DNA of 64,000 nt, from positions 1 to 64,000 of the forward strand of contig JALHNH010000001.1 in assembly GCA_022843625.1 (NCBI GenBank). Reading direction: 5' to 3'. The notes beneath the pieces are model-generated. The model had not been told where the DNA came from. It saw only the letters and a list, made by a program, of their open reading frames with translations, and made no database searches. Each line of letters begins with the position of its first letter. Within the stretch, counting starts at the first letter, position 1. The position numbers were made by a program, and so were the translations under genes. This DNA is from Bryobacter sp. GTDB lineage: Bacteria > Acidobacteriota > Terriglobia > Bryobacterales > Bryobacteraceae. Shown piece by piece: positions 1-7,654 of this stretch.

Positions 1-61
1 AATCGTCCTGTGTCTTGATCCCTTTCAACAGCTCGTCCAGGACCTCGGGTTTAATGTCCAT
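1..61 (-). mobile_element. IS256-type transposase, 5' end only (runs off the left edge)
   Basis: Only the first 20 codons are inside the window. They read MDIKPEVLDELL followed by KGIKTQDD, which resembles the start of IS256/mutator-family DDE transposases (a LxxLLK...xDL opening). The ATG lies at 59-61 behind a good AGAGGAG ribosome binding site. Thirty bases further upstream lies a terminal repeat of the kind this family carries. The call rests on a short stretch plus the terminus and the gene disruption beside it. The body and the other end of the element lie outside the window. Confidence 0.6.
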
Positions 62-74
62 CGCTTCTCCTCTT

Positions 75-281
75 TCATTGTCGGAGAACTACGTTTACAC
101 AAACCTTTTTACACCCTCGGCTGACGTGAAAGTTCTCGAGTACTTCCTCAATGGGGGAGTATTTCAGGTTTTCAAAGATTGCTGAAACCGGCACTCGTGT
201 ACCTTTGAAGACCCAGGCACCGCTTACTTTTCCAGGAATGCTTTCAACTACGGGGCATTGCGACCAATCCAGACTTGCCAT
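75..281 (-). pseudogene. DUF433 antitoxin-like protein, 3' end replaced by IS sequence
   Basis: The protein from the ATG at 281 opens with DWSQCPVVESIPG and carries the DUF433 signature FKGTRVPVSAIFENL. DUF433 proteins are small DNA-binding-type proteins commonly paired with a PIN-like toxin gene. Family members continue after 'FHVSR' with a further helix. Here the frame enters the IS end at about base 116 and finishes with 13 residues encoded by the terminal repeat (GCKKVCVNVVLRQ). The gene is therefore truncated and chimeric. Any toxin partner would lie beyond the insertion, off the left edge. A longer upstream start (356) is possible but adds sequence unlike the family. Confidence 0.65.
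91..116 (-). repeat. Terminal inverted repeat at the outer end of the IS256-type element
   Basis: Read on the minus strand the element begins GGGTGTAAAAAGG and continues TTTGTGTAAACGT, a form common at IS256-family ends. The boundary is placed at base 116 because the DUF433 coding frame keeps family-like sequence up to there and loses it immediately afterwards. The matching end and any target duplication are off the window. Confidence 0.55.
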
Positions 282-363
282 GAATAGAGCGTCTTTATTT
301 AGAGTACACGTGTGGAACCGGAGGCTGCTGTCGAGGCCGATGTCGTGGTTGTGCAACTTCGAG

Positions 364-693
364 CTAGCGTTGCTGGGACATCACTACGCGGAGAACACTG
401 TTGATGCGGGTCGAATATCCGGTGCCGAATTTTCGTATCCAGTCGAACACGTCGGCATCTAGCCGGACTGCTACTAATTTCTTAGGGGCGCGTTTGAATT
501 GCGCAAGCTGCTTGTCTGAAAGTGCGGGAATATCCGAGTAGTCGATCTGGGTGTCGTCACCCCGCGCCTGCCTTTTTGCAACATTATCGAGCACTGTCTT
601 CTGGCGCTTAGTCAATGGTTTGCTCCAGATAGATTCGGCGCTCTTGCGGATTGGCTGCTCGTGCTGAGATGATCCGGATTGTTTCTTCGCCAT
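364..693 (-). CDS. brnA: BrnA-family antitoxin
   Basis: A 109-residue protein with the BrnA layout: a polar N-terminal half, a YSDIPALSDKQL motif around residues 52-63 (family: DFSDIPELTDEQ), then VRLDADVFDWIRKFGTGYSTRINSVLR, a ribbon-helix-helix-like DNA-binding end. BrnA neutralises the BrnT ribonuclease and represses the shared promoter. The start codon lies 86 bases inside the brnT reading frame, an unusually long overlap. No later in-frame start would keep the SDIP motif and the segment before it. Confidence 0.85.
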   Translation of the reverse strand: MAKKQSGSSQHEQPIRKSAESIWSKPLTKRQKTVLDNVAKRQARGDDTQIDYSDIPALSDKQLAQFKRAPKKLVAVRLDADVFDWIRKFGTGYSTRINSVLRVVMSQQR

Positions 694-904
694 TTTGCTT
701 TTCCTCGAGATAAATGTGTACTACCAGCAATACGGATTTGTGAAGCCCACCGATGGCATGCCAGCGGTGTTCTCCATCGATTACGCGATCTTTGCGGAGA
801 ATCAGATCCGGGTCAGAAAAAACCCTTGATGCCGTCTCAAAATCTATGCCGAAGTGTTTCCTTTGATTTGACCGGTCTTTTTCCGCATCCCATTCAAAGA
901 GCAT
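608..904 (-). CDS. brnT: BrnT-family ribonuclease toxin
   Basis: A 98-residue protein opening MLFEWDAEKDRSNQRKHFGI, the standard BrnT beginning, and ending IRIISARAANPQERRIY, the standard BrnT end with its RxxSAR motif. BrnT is a RelE-like ribonuclease that inhibits translation until bound by BrnA. The ATG at 904 is preferred over an upstream ATG at 964 because the family starts there and the extra 20 residues are unrelated to it. brnT is upstream of brnA, the usual order. All parts expected of an active toxin are present, so the pair looks functional. Confidence 0.85.
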   Translation of the reverse strand: MLFEWDAEKDRSNQRKHFGIDFETASRVFSDPDLILRKDRVIDGEHRWHAIGGLHKSVLLVVHIYLEEKQNGEETIRIISARAANPQERRIYLEQTID

Positions 905-989
905 CCTGCTATACAAATCGTATAACAGTTTTCGAATTCGGGTGCAGTCCCAGTTGGCGTTCAAGCAATGTGAAAAAGACGGTTTTACA

Positions 990-1066
990 CTAGCCGCGCT
1001 GTTGCGAGTTTGTTTCGGGTACTCCGCCGCAGGGTCCTACTGTGAGGGTGATTAGGAGGAGGGGAT
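990..1066 (-). repeat. Decayed copy 1 of the tail of the 7288-7620 gene
   Basis: Read on the minus strand this stretch gives LLITLTVGPCGGVPETNSQQRG and a stop. The intact gene at 7288-7620 ends LLVVTLTVGPDGSVAETHWQQRG and a stop. The frame and stop are kept but several residues have changed, and nothing of the rest of the gene can be seen upstream. It sits between the brnT start and the methyltransferase-like gene and is the most diverged of three copies. Confidence 0.7.
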
Positions 1067-1099
1067 CGGGGCTGCTAAGATGCTGCGAGGGCCCGTTTG

Positions 1100-2191
1100 A
1101 TGTTCTCACTGTTCAACTCGTTGTGGTTACTGGATGCTGCGCTGTGGCCGCCGTCGCTGCGCCGGAGGTTCTCTCAGCCGGGTGATTGGACGCGGTATGC
1201 GAGCGAAGTGCGTGGCCGCACAGAGCAGCGGATTGCTGCGGGAGAGCGCGACCATCTCGCTTTCTACGTTTTGCAGTCTATGGAGTTTACAGCTCTGAAG
1301 CCGGTGGCTCCGCTGCCGGGGGCTTCTGACGTTCTGGTGCGCGGGCGGGTGCGGGAATTTCTCAAGAGCAGGGTGCTGAACGAGAAGATGGCGTGGCTCA
1401 AGCGACTTCCAGGTGCGGCTCATGAGGGTTTGCTTTGGGAGGCCTGCCAGAGTGTGATTGCTGCTACCGATCCTGGGCGCGCGGGCTTCTATCTGCAACG
1501 CGGACTTAGTAGCGATTCAGAGTTGGAAGCTGGCTTCATCGTTGATTTGGGTTTGGCTACCGCGCGGCAGTTGACGCCGGGTGCTGTTGCGCGCAAGGTG
1601 CTGATTGTTGGCCCTGGCCTGGATTGGGCTCCGCGTACGGGATTTGCCGACCGGCCGCCGCAATCGCATCAGCCTCTGGCGGTGCTGGATAGCTTAGTGC
1701 GGCATGGGTGGGCGAAGCCGGGCGGAGTTCGGCTGACGGCCCTCGATGTGAACCCCCGGGTGGTTCAGTTTATTCAGCGGATGAGCGGGGAATGGCGCTT
1801 AGCGCCGCGGCTGGCCGACCCGGATCTGACGGCTTATGCAGCGGATCTGGGAGGCAGGGTAGGGAAGCGAAGCGGCGGAGTTGTGCGGTTGGACTCCTGG
1901 GTGAGGTCTGCTGTTCAGGCTCGACTTGGCAACATCGTGCTGAGTTCGCCGCCAGAAGCTTTTGACATGGTTGTGGTTACCAACATGCTGCTTTACTTCG
2001 ATGCGCTTGAATGCGAACTGGCGTTGCACTGGCTCAAGCGGCAGGCCAATCGTGGCGCATGGTTGATCCACAATGATACGCGGCCGGAGGTGGAAGCTGC
2101 GGCGCGCCAAACTGGTTGGACGCCGCGCTTTGCCCGCCGTGTACCTTTGCAGGGTGGACTTGAAGATTCCTTCTCGCTCTTGCAGGCTTAG
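1100..2191 (+). CDS. Methyltransferase-like protein of unknown substrate
   Basis: A 363-residue protein. The middle carries a Rossmann-type glycine motif (VLIVGPGLDW, about residue 170), an acidic strand end (LTALDVNP, about residue 213) and FDMVVVTNMLLYFD near residue 290, in the order and spacing expected of a class I SAM-dependent methyltransferase. The N-terminal 150 residues are unrecognised. TTG at 1097 and ATG at 1100 are adjacent starts; the ATG is chosen, with GAGGG about ten bases upstream. It meets the TonB receptor gene tail to tail with a four-base overlap. The substrate cannot be inferred, and the fold call is motif-based only. Confidence 0.6.
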   Translation: MFSLFNSLWLLDAALWPPSLRRRFSQPGDWTRYASEVRGRTEQRIAAGERDHLAFYVLQSMEFTALKPVAPLPGASDVLVRGRVREFLKSRVLNEKMAWLKRLPGAAHEGLLWEACQSVIAATDPGRAGFYLQRGLSSDSELEAGFIVDLGLATARQLTPGAVARKVLIVGPGLDWAPRTGFADRPPQSHQPLAVLDSLVRHGWAKPGGVRLTALDVNPRVVQFIQRMSGEWRLAPRLADPDLTAYAADLGGRVGKRSGGVVRLDSWVRSAVQARLGNIVLSSPPEAFDMVVVTNMLLYFDALECELALHWLKRQANRGAWLIHNDTRPEVEAAARQTGWTPRFARRVPLQGGLEDSFSLLQA

Positions 2192-5100
2192 AAGAGAATC
2201 TTAATTGCCAACTGGAGCTGGCGTGGGAAGTTGGCATCGCCGAAGCCCACATTGCCCTTGTTGATCGTGCCGAAGGCTGCGTTCTCCGGGTTGTTGTTGA
2301 ATTGCGCCCGAAGGAACATGAAGCTGTTGGTGAAGTTGAAGGCTTCCGCACGGAATTGTACGCGGATGCGTTCAGTGATCCTGGTGGTCTTGTTGAGGGA
2401 GAGATCTACTTGGCCCACTGTATGCAAGCGCAGTTGGCTGGTGCGGTCGCCAACTTCGCGAGGCGCGAAACGAGGGAGGATCAGGAAGGCGTAGTTTGAC
2501 GGATCGGTGCCACAGTTGTTGGCGAGGCTGAAGGCTTGAGGCGTGATGGTGCCATTGTCGTTGTAGCGAAGTACACAAGGCGATGCACCGCGAATGATTG
2601 GGGCACTCCAATCAACGTCTTTGTTGAAGCCATCGCGGAGGACGCGCACGTTGGTGGGCAGATCCCAGGGAGTGCCGGATTGGAAGATGGTGGTGGCGTT
2701 GAACTGCCAACCGCCGATCAGGCCGTTGACCAGCTTGTTGGCATTGCCGGCGATGAATTTGCCCTTGCCGAAGGGCAGTTCGAGGTTGGTGTTCATGGCG
2801 AGCCGATGAGGACGGTCATTGGCTTGAAGGGTGTTTGGCATGATGCGCCGGATCGGGTCGGCAAAGAGCTGCCGCTCAAAGGAGCGCGCAAAAGTGTAGG
2901 CGGCGGTAAAATGTATGCCGCGCCAGTTGCGCATGGTGTATGTAGCCTGGAGTGAGTTGTACCAAAGACGGCCATCATTGCGGGCTACCTCCCAAACGTC
3001 TTCGAACTGAGGATGGGGACGGAAGAACTGGGAGCGGTTGGCTGTGTTGGCTGTAAAGGCACCGGTGCCCCGGAAGGCTTCAATACCACGGAAAGGGTTG
3101 GGCAGGCCCTGATCGCAGAAAGCAACCGAACCGCCTTCGAGCGGATTGCAAAGGCGCCGGTTTTCGAGCGTATTTACGTTGCGGTTGAGCCTTGTTTCAT
3201 CGTCGAAGCTCTGGTAATTGTAGCCACGATTGCCGACGTAGGAGACATCGATCATGCTTCGCATCGGCAGCTCCAACTGGAAGCCGAAAGAGAACTGGTG
3301 GGAGCGAGGAAGCCGGAAGCCTGTGTTGTTGAAGTTGAAGCCACGGCCAGCCAGGCTGAGCAGGCCGGTGGAGGCTCCGGGTGGGGTCTGCACTACCGGG
3401 AAGGGATTGTTGATAAGATTTGAGACCGAGGTGCGATTTTCATCGAGCGACGGTACTAGCGGTGTGTTGAGGCTGAAGTTGGTTGGCAACAAGAGAGTGT
3501 TGTTGGGATTGACGTAGTAGACGCCAAATCCGCCACGGAGGACTAGCTTGCTGTTTACCTGATAGGCTGCTCCGGCGCGGGGCTGCCAGGTGTTGAAGTC
3601 CATGTCGGTGGCGCGCCGTGGATTCCCGTTTACACCAGCGAATTGAATGCCGCCTTTGAGTTCGGGGACAAATGGGAATTGCGTTCTGTTGATCTGGTTT
3701 TGAAGCGGACTGGGTGCATTGAAGTCGAAACCACGAGTGAGGCGATTGTGGGCTTCCAGTGGAGGGGTGTTGTAATCCCAACGCAGACCGAGATTGAGAG
3801 TCAGCTTCCGAGAGATCTTCCAGTCGTCCTGAAGGTAAGGAGCTACATAAAAATATCGGTAGCCAGGAAAGGCGTTGACGGCTACCTGGCCGCCGGTGGG
3901 TGTGCCGAGCAAGGCCGTGGCGAAGGCATTGCCGCTGAGAGCATCGGCGCGGTTGAACTGCTGCTGGGTGAAATTCCGGTTGAAGGTGAGCTGGAAGACC
4001 TGACCCGAATCCTGCACGTTGTATTGAATCGAGCGCATGTCGGTACCGAATTTAAAAGTGTGCGAACCCTTGATCCAGGTGAAGGTGGGGTGAACCGAAG
4101 CGGTATTGGTGTAGTTGAAGTTGAAGAAGCGGCCGAGGGGAAGGTAGTCGGAGAACTCATATCGTCCAAACACGTCGGGGACGGGAAGCTGGTTGCGCAT
4201 GGCAGCAGGGAAGCCGAGCGAGGTAAGGTCAAAGCCGCGATTGCCGTCGCCGCGCGAGCCCTCGATGTAACGGGAGAAGGATGGGCGCAAGTTGAAGACC
4301 AGAGTTGGGGTGAGCGTGCTGACCCAATCCATTACATAAGCATCGTTGATGCGCTTTAGGGGCCACTGGCCGTCCTGGCCGGGTTGGCCAGCGCCGATGC
4401 CGTTGGTGCTTCGGGTTTCGGTACGGTCGTTGTGGGCATAGCGGAAGAAGAAGCGATGCTTCGAGCCGAGGTTCTGGTCGAACTTGAGGGTCCAGTTGAG
4501 GAAGTCGTCTTTAGCCACGTTAGGGGAAAGGAAATAGTTGTTACGGGAGTAATCCTGCTCGGGGCTATTGGCGTTGGGGGCCGGGTAAAAACTCATCAGG
4601 CGGCGGGTGATTGGGTTGAGGCGGCTGGCAGGAATGCGGTTGCCAGCGAAGGGTTCTCGCGTGAAGGTGCCGTTGACGTCGCGGCCGGTGGTGGGGTCGA
4701 AAATGGTGATCTGCCGGCCTTGGGGGGTAAGGAGGCGGCTGAAGTCGCCGTCGCGGAATTCTGGAGCTGGTACTGAGGCAGTGATGGGATTGGGCGAGCC
4801 TTCGCGATAGCCTTCGTAATTGAACATGAAGAACGATTTGTCTTTGCCGTTGTAGATCTTGGGAATCCAGATGGGGCCGGAGATGAGGCCACCGTATTGG
4901 TCGAGAAAGCGGTCTGTGCGGGGGACGCCACGGGCGTTGTTCTGAAATGAATTGGCTTCGAGAAACTTGCGGCGGTAAAACTCATACAGAGTTCCGTGGA
5001 TTTCGTTGGTACCGCTCTTGAGGCTGACGTTGACGATGCCTCCGCCGGTCTTGCCGTACTGGGCATCGTAGGAGTTGGTTTGGATTTTGAATTCCTGGAC

Positions 5101-5742
5101 GGAGTCAACCGGGGGGACGTAGGCGAGGTTATTGCCGCCCGCTTGCGCATTGTTGGGCGCGCCGTCGAGAAGGAATTCTGCCTGGCGATTGCGGCTACCG
5201 TTGATGCCCCAGTCGGCGATGGCGCCGTTGTCGAAGGGGCGCTGGTAGATGGCTGAGCCGTTATAGTTTACGCCTGCAACCAGGGTGGAGAGCATGAAGG
5301 GATTGCGCGCGTTGAGTGGCAGTTCGTTCACCTGCAATTGCCCGATTACGGTGCCGCGATCGGCTTTGGCGGTTTCGAGGGCACTCACGTCGGAAGTGAC
5401 AGTGATCACCTCGGTGGTGCCACCGAGTTCCAGCTTGATATTGACGGTAGCGGTTTGGCCCACATTTAGGGCGAGGCCCTCGCGCAAGAATTTCTTGAAG
5501 CCCGGGACGTTTTCAACAGTAACCGAGTAGCGGCCAGGGCGGAGGAACGGTACAGTGTAGCTGCCGTCGGCGGTTGTAACCGTGGACGCGGCTTCGTTTG
5601 TGTCAATATTTTTGATTACTACGGCACCGCCCACAACTGCGGCATCTGAGGCGTCGACAACGCGGCCTGTGACTGTGGCGCGGAACTCCTGAGCCGATAA
5701 AAAAGGCGTCAGGCACAATACGGCTGTTAATAGAAACTTCAC
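2188..5742 (-). CDS. Oar-like TonB-dependent receptor with carboxypeptidase-regulatory domain
   Basis: About 1,184 residues. A signal peptide (VKFLLTAVLCLTPFLSAQ) is followed by a carboxypeptidase-regulatory/Cna-B-like beta-sandwich (about 25-115; 'GRVVDASDAAVVGGA', 'DGSYTVPFLRPGRYSV'), a plug domain ('INGSRNRQAEFLLDGA', 'VNVSLKSGTNEIHGT') and a long outer-membrane barrel ending in an aromatic-rich strand (IKILF). This is the typical large acidobacterial receptor for polymer or oligosaccharide import. No SusD partner is nearby. The GTG at 5742 is chosen because AAGGGGAAAG sits just upstream and the signal peptide starts there. A small hairpin (5752-5766) would partly cover that ribosome binding site. 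Confidence 0.85.
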   Translation of the reverse strand: MKFLLTAVLCLTPFLSAQEFRATVTGRVVDASDAAVVGGAVVIKNIDTNEAASTVTTADGSYTVPFLRPGRYSVTVENVPGFKKFLREGLALNVGQTATVNIKLELGGTTEVITVTSDVSALETAKADRGTVIGQLQVNELPLNARNPFMLSTLVAGVNYNGSAIYQRPFDNGAIADWGINGSRNRQAEFLLDGAPNNAQAGGNNLAYVPPVDSVQEFKIQTNSYDAQYGKTGGGIVNVSLKSGTNEIHGTLYEFYRRKFLEANSFQNNARGVPRTDRFLDQYGGLISGPIWIPKIYNGKDKSFFMFNYEGYREGSPNPITASVPAPEFRDGDFSRLLTPQGRQITIFDPTTGRDVNGTFTREPFAGNRIPASRLNPITRRLMSFYPAPNANSPEQDYSRNNYFLSPNVAKDDFLNWTLKFDQNLGSKHRFFFRYAHNDRTETRSTNGIGAGQPGQDGQWPLKRINDAYVMDWVSTLTPTLVFNLRPSFSRYIEGSRGDGNRGFDLTSLGFPAAMRNQLPVPDVFGRYEFSDYLPLGRFFNFNYTNTASVHPTFTWIKGSHTFKFGTDMRSIQYNVQDSGQVFQLTFNRNFTQQQFNRADALSGNAFATALLGTPTGGQVAVNAFPGYRYFYVAPYLQDDWKISRKLTLNLGLRWDYNTPPLEAHNRLTRGFDFNAPSPLQNQINRTQFPFVPELKGGIQFAGVNGNPRRATDMDFNTWQPRAGAAYQVNSKLVLRGGFGVYYVNPNNTLLLPTNFSLNTPLVPSLDENRTSVSNLINNPFPVVQTPPGASTGLLSLAGRGFNFNNTGFRLPRSHQFSFGFQLELPMRSMIDVSYVGNRGYNYQSFDDETRLNRNVNTLENRRLCNPLEGGSVAFCDQGLPNPFRGIEAFRGTGAFTANTANRSQFFRPHPQFEDVWEVARNDGRLWYNSLQATYTMRNWRGIHFTAAYTFARSFERQLFADPIRRIMPNTLQANDRPHRLAMNTNLELPFGKGKFIAGNANKLVNGLIGGWQFNATTIFQSGTPWDLPTNVRVLRDGFNKDVDWSAPIIRGASPCVLRYNDNGTITPQAFSLANNCGTDPSNYAFLILPRFAPREVGDRTSQLRLHTVGQVDLSLNKTTRITERIRVQFRAEAFNFTNSFMFLRAQFNNNPENAAFGTINKGNVGFGDANFPRQLQLAIKILF

Positions 5743-5868
5743 TTGATTCTTTCCCCTTGGCGGGGATCTTATCACACGAAAGTGGACTCTGTATTTGCAC
5801 AGAAGAAGACAAAACTGTCTTTCTCGTTACAAAAGAATTTCAAAAGGATTCTGTTGGTGAAGGGTATG

Positions 5869-5980
5869 TTAGCCGCGTTGTTGCCAGTGGGTTTCAGCTA
5901 CTGCGCCGTCGGGGCCTACGGTTAGGGTGACTACGAGGAGGCCGTTGCCTTTGGGGATGGTGGGGAGGCTTAAGGCTTCC
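5869..5980 (-). repeat. Copy 2 of the tail of the 7288-7620 gene, a gene fragment
   Basis: The minus strand reads EALSLPTIPKGNG, then LLVVTLTVGPDGAVAETHWQQRG and a stop, almost identical to the end of the intact gene at 7288-7620 with mostly silent differences. Similarity stops abruptly at about 5980, so the first two thirds of the gene are missing. The fragment fills part of the 344-base gap between the TonB receptor start (5742) and the gene at 6087. The remainder of the gap shows no gene, only an A/T-rich stretch at 5790-5860 that probably holds the receptor's promoter. Confidence 0.8.
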
Positions 5981-6086
5981 GATTACGGTGGAACGAGGCT
6001 GATTTGGCGATCTGTTTGAGTTGACAGCTAAAAGATGTGGCGAAGATGTTGCGCTGCTAGTTGCAGTAGACAGTGGATAGCAAACG

Positions 6087-6296
6087 ATGGTTAGCCGCGA
6101 TGTCCTCCACGAACTTGTCGATTCGCTTCCTGAAGCGGAGATCGCCCTTGCAGAGCGCTTTCTGAAAGTTATCTCGAAAGAACCTGTTGGGCCGGAGTTT
6201 GCCGAGTCCATCCGCCGAGGTCTTGCCCAAGCCGACGCCGGCGCCACCGTTGTGTGCAGCGATTACGCGGAGATGGTAGAGAAACTGCTCGACTAG
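6087..6296 (+). CDS. Small antitoxin-like protein of a RelE-type module
   Basis: A 69-residue protein opening MVSRDVLHELVDSLPEAEIALAERFLKVI. This matches the N-terminal pattern (xxRxxLHxLVDxLPExEL...AxRFL) of short antitoxin-like proteins encoded just upstream of RelE/ParE-type ribonucleases. The C-terminal half, ending YAEMVEKLLD, is not recognised. It is followed after nine bases by a frame that begins like a RelE-type toxin. If that toxin is dead, as it appears, this gene would be an orphan antitoxin. Confidence 0.5.
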   Translation: MVSRDVLHELVDSLPEAEIALAERFLKVISKEPVGPEFAESIRRGLAQADAGATVVCSDYAEMVEKLLD

Positions 6297-6305
6297 TCTC
6301 AGGCT

Positions 6306-6530
6306 TTGCGTTTCCCTTTCACCACAGAAGCACGTTTGCAATTGCGGGCAATTGACCGTCCGGTTGCTTTGCGTATCCTTGAGACGCTTAACAAGTTTGG
6401 CGAGTTTGGCTTTGGAGATGTAAAGGGAAAGGGGTATCAGAAAACATCTTGCGGCGGCAACTTTTGTATGAAACGTTCCCGTGTTCTTGAACTTCGGTTG
6501 GATCTAGAAGTCACCAACTCCGCGGCAGGT
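6306..6530 (+). pseudogene. Decayed RelE/ParE-type toxin
   Basis: From a TTG at 6306 the first 38 codons read like a RelE-type toxin (FTTEARLQLRAIDRPVALRILETLNKFGEFGFGDVK; family pattern FTxEAxxxLxxLDRPVAxRIL...GDVK). After GDVK the expected core (a G.xxLRVGDYRV-like strand) is absent in all three frames. The open frame continues meaninglessly into the parD gene. I read this as a toxin that has lost its catalytic half, with the 3' boundary uncertain. The 150 bases from 6530 to 6682 hold no gene I can recognise. Confidence 0.45.
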
Positions 6531-6682
6531 GGTTGTTCCTCCATGAGATTTCCTTTGTTCAATCCCTGCGAAGGCCTAAATATGCTCTGGCAGGCTTTCC
6601 CGTTTCGCTCAAGAGCATTGGCAATCTTTGCTAAGCCTGATATTCTTCCAATAGGCGCAATCGAAGCAGAAAGACCAATTTC

Positions 6683-6943
6683 ATGCCAACCCGTAACGTG
6701 AATTTGACCGATGAACTCGAAGACTTTATCCAAGCCAAAGTCGAAAGTGGACGCTATCAGAACGCGAGTGACGTTGTCCGCACTGCACTTCGAAGCCTGG
6801 AGCGCGACGAACTAGAGTTCGAGGCGAAACTGATCGCGCTGAGAGCCGCGATCGATGAGGGTGATGTCAGTGGTGTGGCGGCGGATGGCAATCCGTTTGA
6901 TCGTATACGCTCGGCGATGCGGCTTCCCAAAAAGAAGGCCTGA
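6683..6943 (+). CDS. parD: ParD-family antitoxin
   Basis: An 86-residue protein with the ParD/CopG-like ribbon-helix-helix opening: MPTRNVNLTDELEDFIQAKVESGRYQNASDVVRTALRSLE, where the strand, 'GRYQNASDVVR' turn and second helix are all recognisable. The charged C-terminal part (about 45-86) would wrap the toxin. It is followed four bases later by parE, the standard gene order. ParD represses the operon and neutralises ParE. Confidence 0.88.
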   Translation: MPTRNVNLTDELEDFIQAKVESGRYQNASDVVRTALRSLERDELEFEAKLIALRAAIDEGDVSGVAADGNPFDRIRSAMRLPKKKA

Positions 6944-6946
6944 CTC

Positions 6947-7255
6947 GTGCCGGCGCTTCGGTATTCAGTCCGCGCCGAGCGCAATCTTCAGATGATTGCC
7001 GACTACACATTGAACCGATGGGGTGAGGATCAAGTGATCCGATATCTGGATAGCTTAGAGGTATGTTGCCAGCAAGTGGCGGCATCCCCATTACTGGGAC
7101 GGGAGTGCAATGATGTTCGACCCGGCCTTCGGCGGATTGAGCATGGAAGCCACGTCATCTTTTATCGCGTGGATGCTAAAGGAATTCTGGTTTCTCGCAT
7201 TCTGCATCGAAGCATGTTGCCATGGCGACATGAGGTGGATGAAGTCGATCCATAA
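6947..7255 (+). CDS. parE: ParE-family toxin
   Basis: A 102-residue RelE/ParE-superfamily protein: an N-terminal strand-helix (LRYSVRAERNLQMIADYTLNRWG), a central helix pair, then RPGLRRIEHGSHVIFYRVD and ILVSRILHRSMLPWRHE, which are the hallmark strands and C-terminal HxxM/P...H motif of ParE. ParE toxins poison DNA gyrase. The start is the GTG at 6947, immediately after parD, suggesting translational coupling. The sequence looks intact. Confidence 0.87.
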   Translation: MPALRYSVRAERNLQMIADYTLNRWGEDQVIRYLDSLEVCCQQVAASPLLGRECNDVRPGLRRIEHGSHVIFYRVDAKGILVSRILHRSMLPWRHEVDEVDP

Positions 7256-7287
7256 ACTTCCTACTGCTTCAGCCGTGACACATTGAG

Positions 7288-7620
7288 CTAGCCGCGCTGC
7301 TGCCAGTGGGTTTCTGCTACTGAGCCGTCGGGGCCAACGGTTAGGGTGACTACGAGGAGGCCGTTGCCTTTGGGGATGGTGGGGAGGTTCAGGGCTTTCC
7401 AGATGTAGAGGTGGCGGCCGCTGGTTCCTTCGACAATTTCCGTTGGCGGGCCGAAGACTTTTTCGGCTTCCCAGATGGTTTTGCCGGGGAGTTGATCGAG
7501 CTCTCTTCCCATGGCCAGAGCGCGGCGGTTGTCGCGGTAGTTGTTCAGGAGTTCCTGCCCGATCGAGTAACAGCAGAGGAGCGTTACCGAGAGGATCAAG
7601 AGTATGAGTTCCCAAAGCAT
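7288..7620 (-). CDS. Unknown membrane-anchored small protein (intact copy of the repeated tail)
   Basis: A 110-residue protein with one N-terminal hydrophobic segment (residues 1-19, MLWELILLILSVTLLCCYS), a charged stretch, then LDQLPGKTIWEAEKVFGPPTEIVEG, a pattern like small lipid- or outer-membrane-associated proteins in which a 'lG.P' motif follows a helix. It ends with strands 'LVVTLTVGPDGSVAETHW'. I do not recognise the family. Its last third is duplicated at 5869-5980 and, more decayed, at 990-1066. It is divergent from the large secreted gene at 7655 and lies 32 bases from the tail of parE. Confidence 0.6.
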   Translation of the reverse strand: MLWELILLILSVTLLCCYSIGQELLNNYRDNRRALAMGRELDQLPGKTIWEAEKVFGPPTEIVEGTSGRHLYIWKALNLPTIPKGNGLLVVTLTVGPDGSVAETHWQQRG

Positions 7621-7654
7621 GGCTGTCTATGAAAAGATGTTTTCCAAGTCCAGT

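Noticed and set aside
3643-4359. 238-residue plus-strand frame within the first TonB receptor gene
   Set aside because: No domain is seen and the minus strand encodes a coherent receptor over its full length.
5803-5820. Small hairpin AAGACA-AAAC-TGTCTT upstream of the first TonB receptor
   Set aside because: The stem is only six bases, mostly A/T, and no T tract follows it in the direction of the receptor gene, so termination is not supported.
6437-6733. 98-residue minus-strand frame between the decayed toxin and parD
   Set aside because: No recognisable motif, no ribosome binding site, and it overlaps the parD start on the opposite strand.
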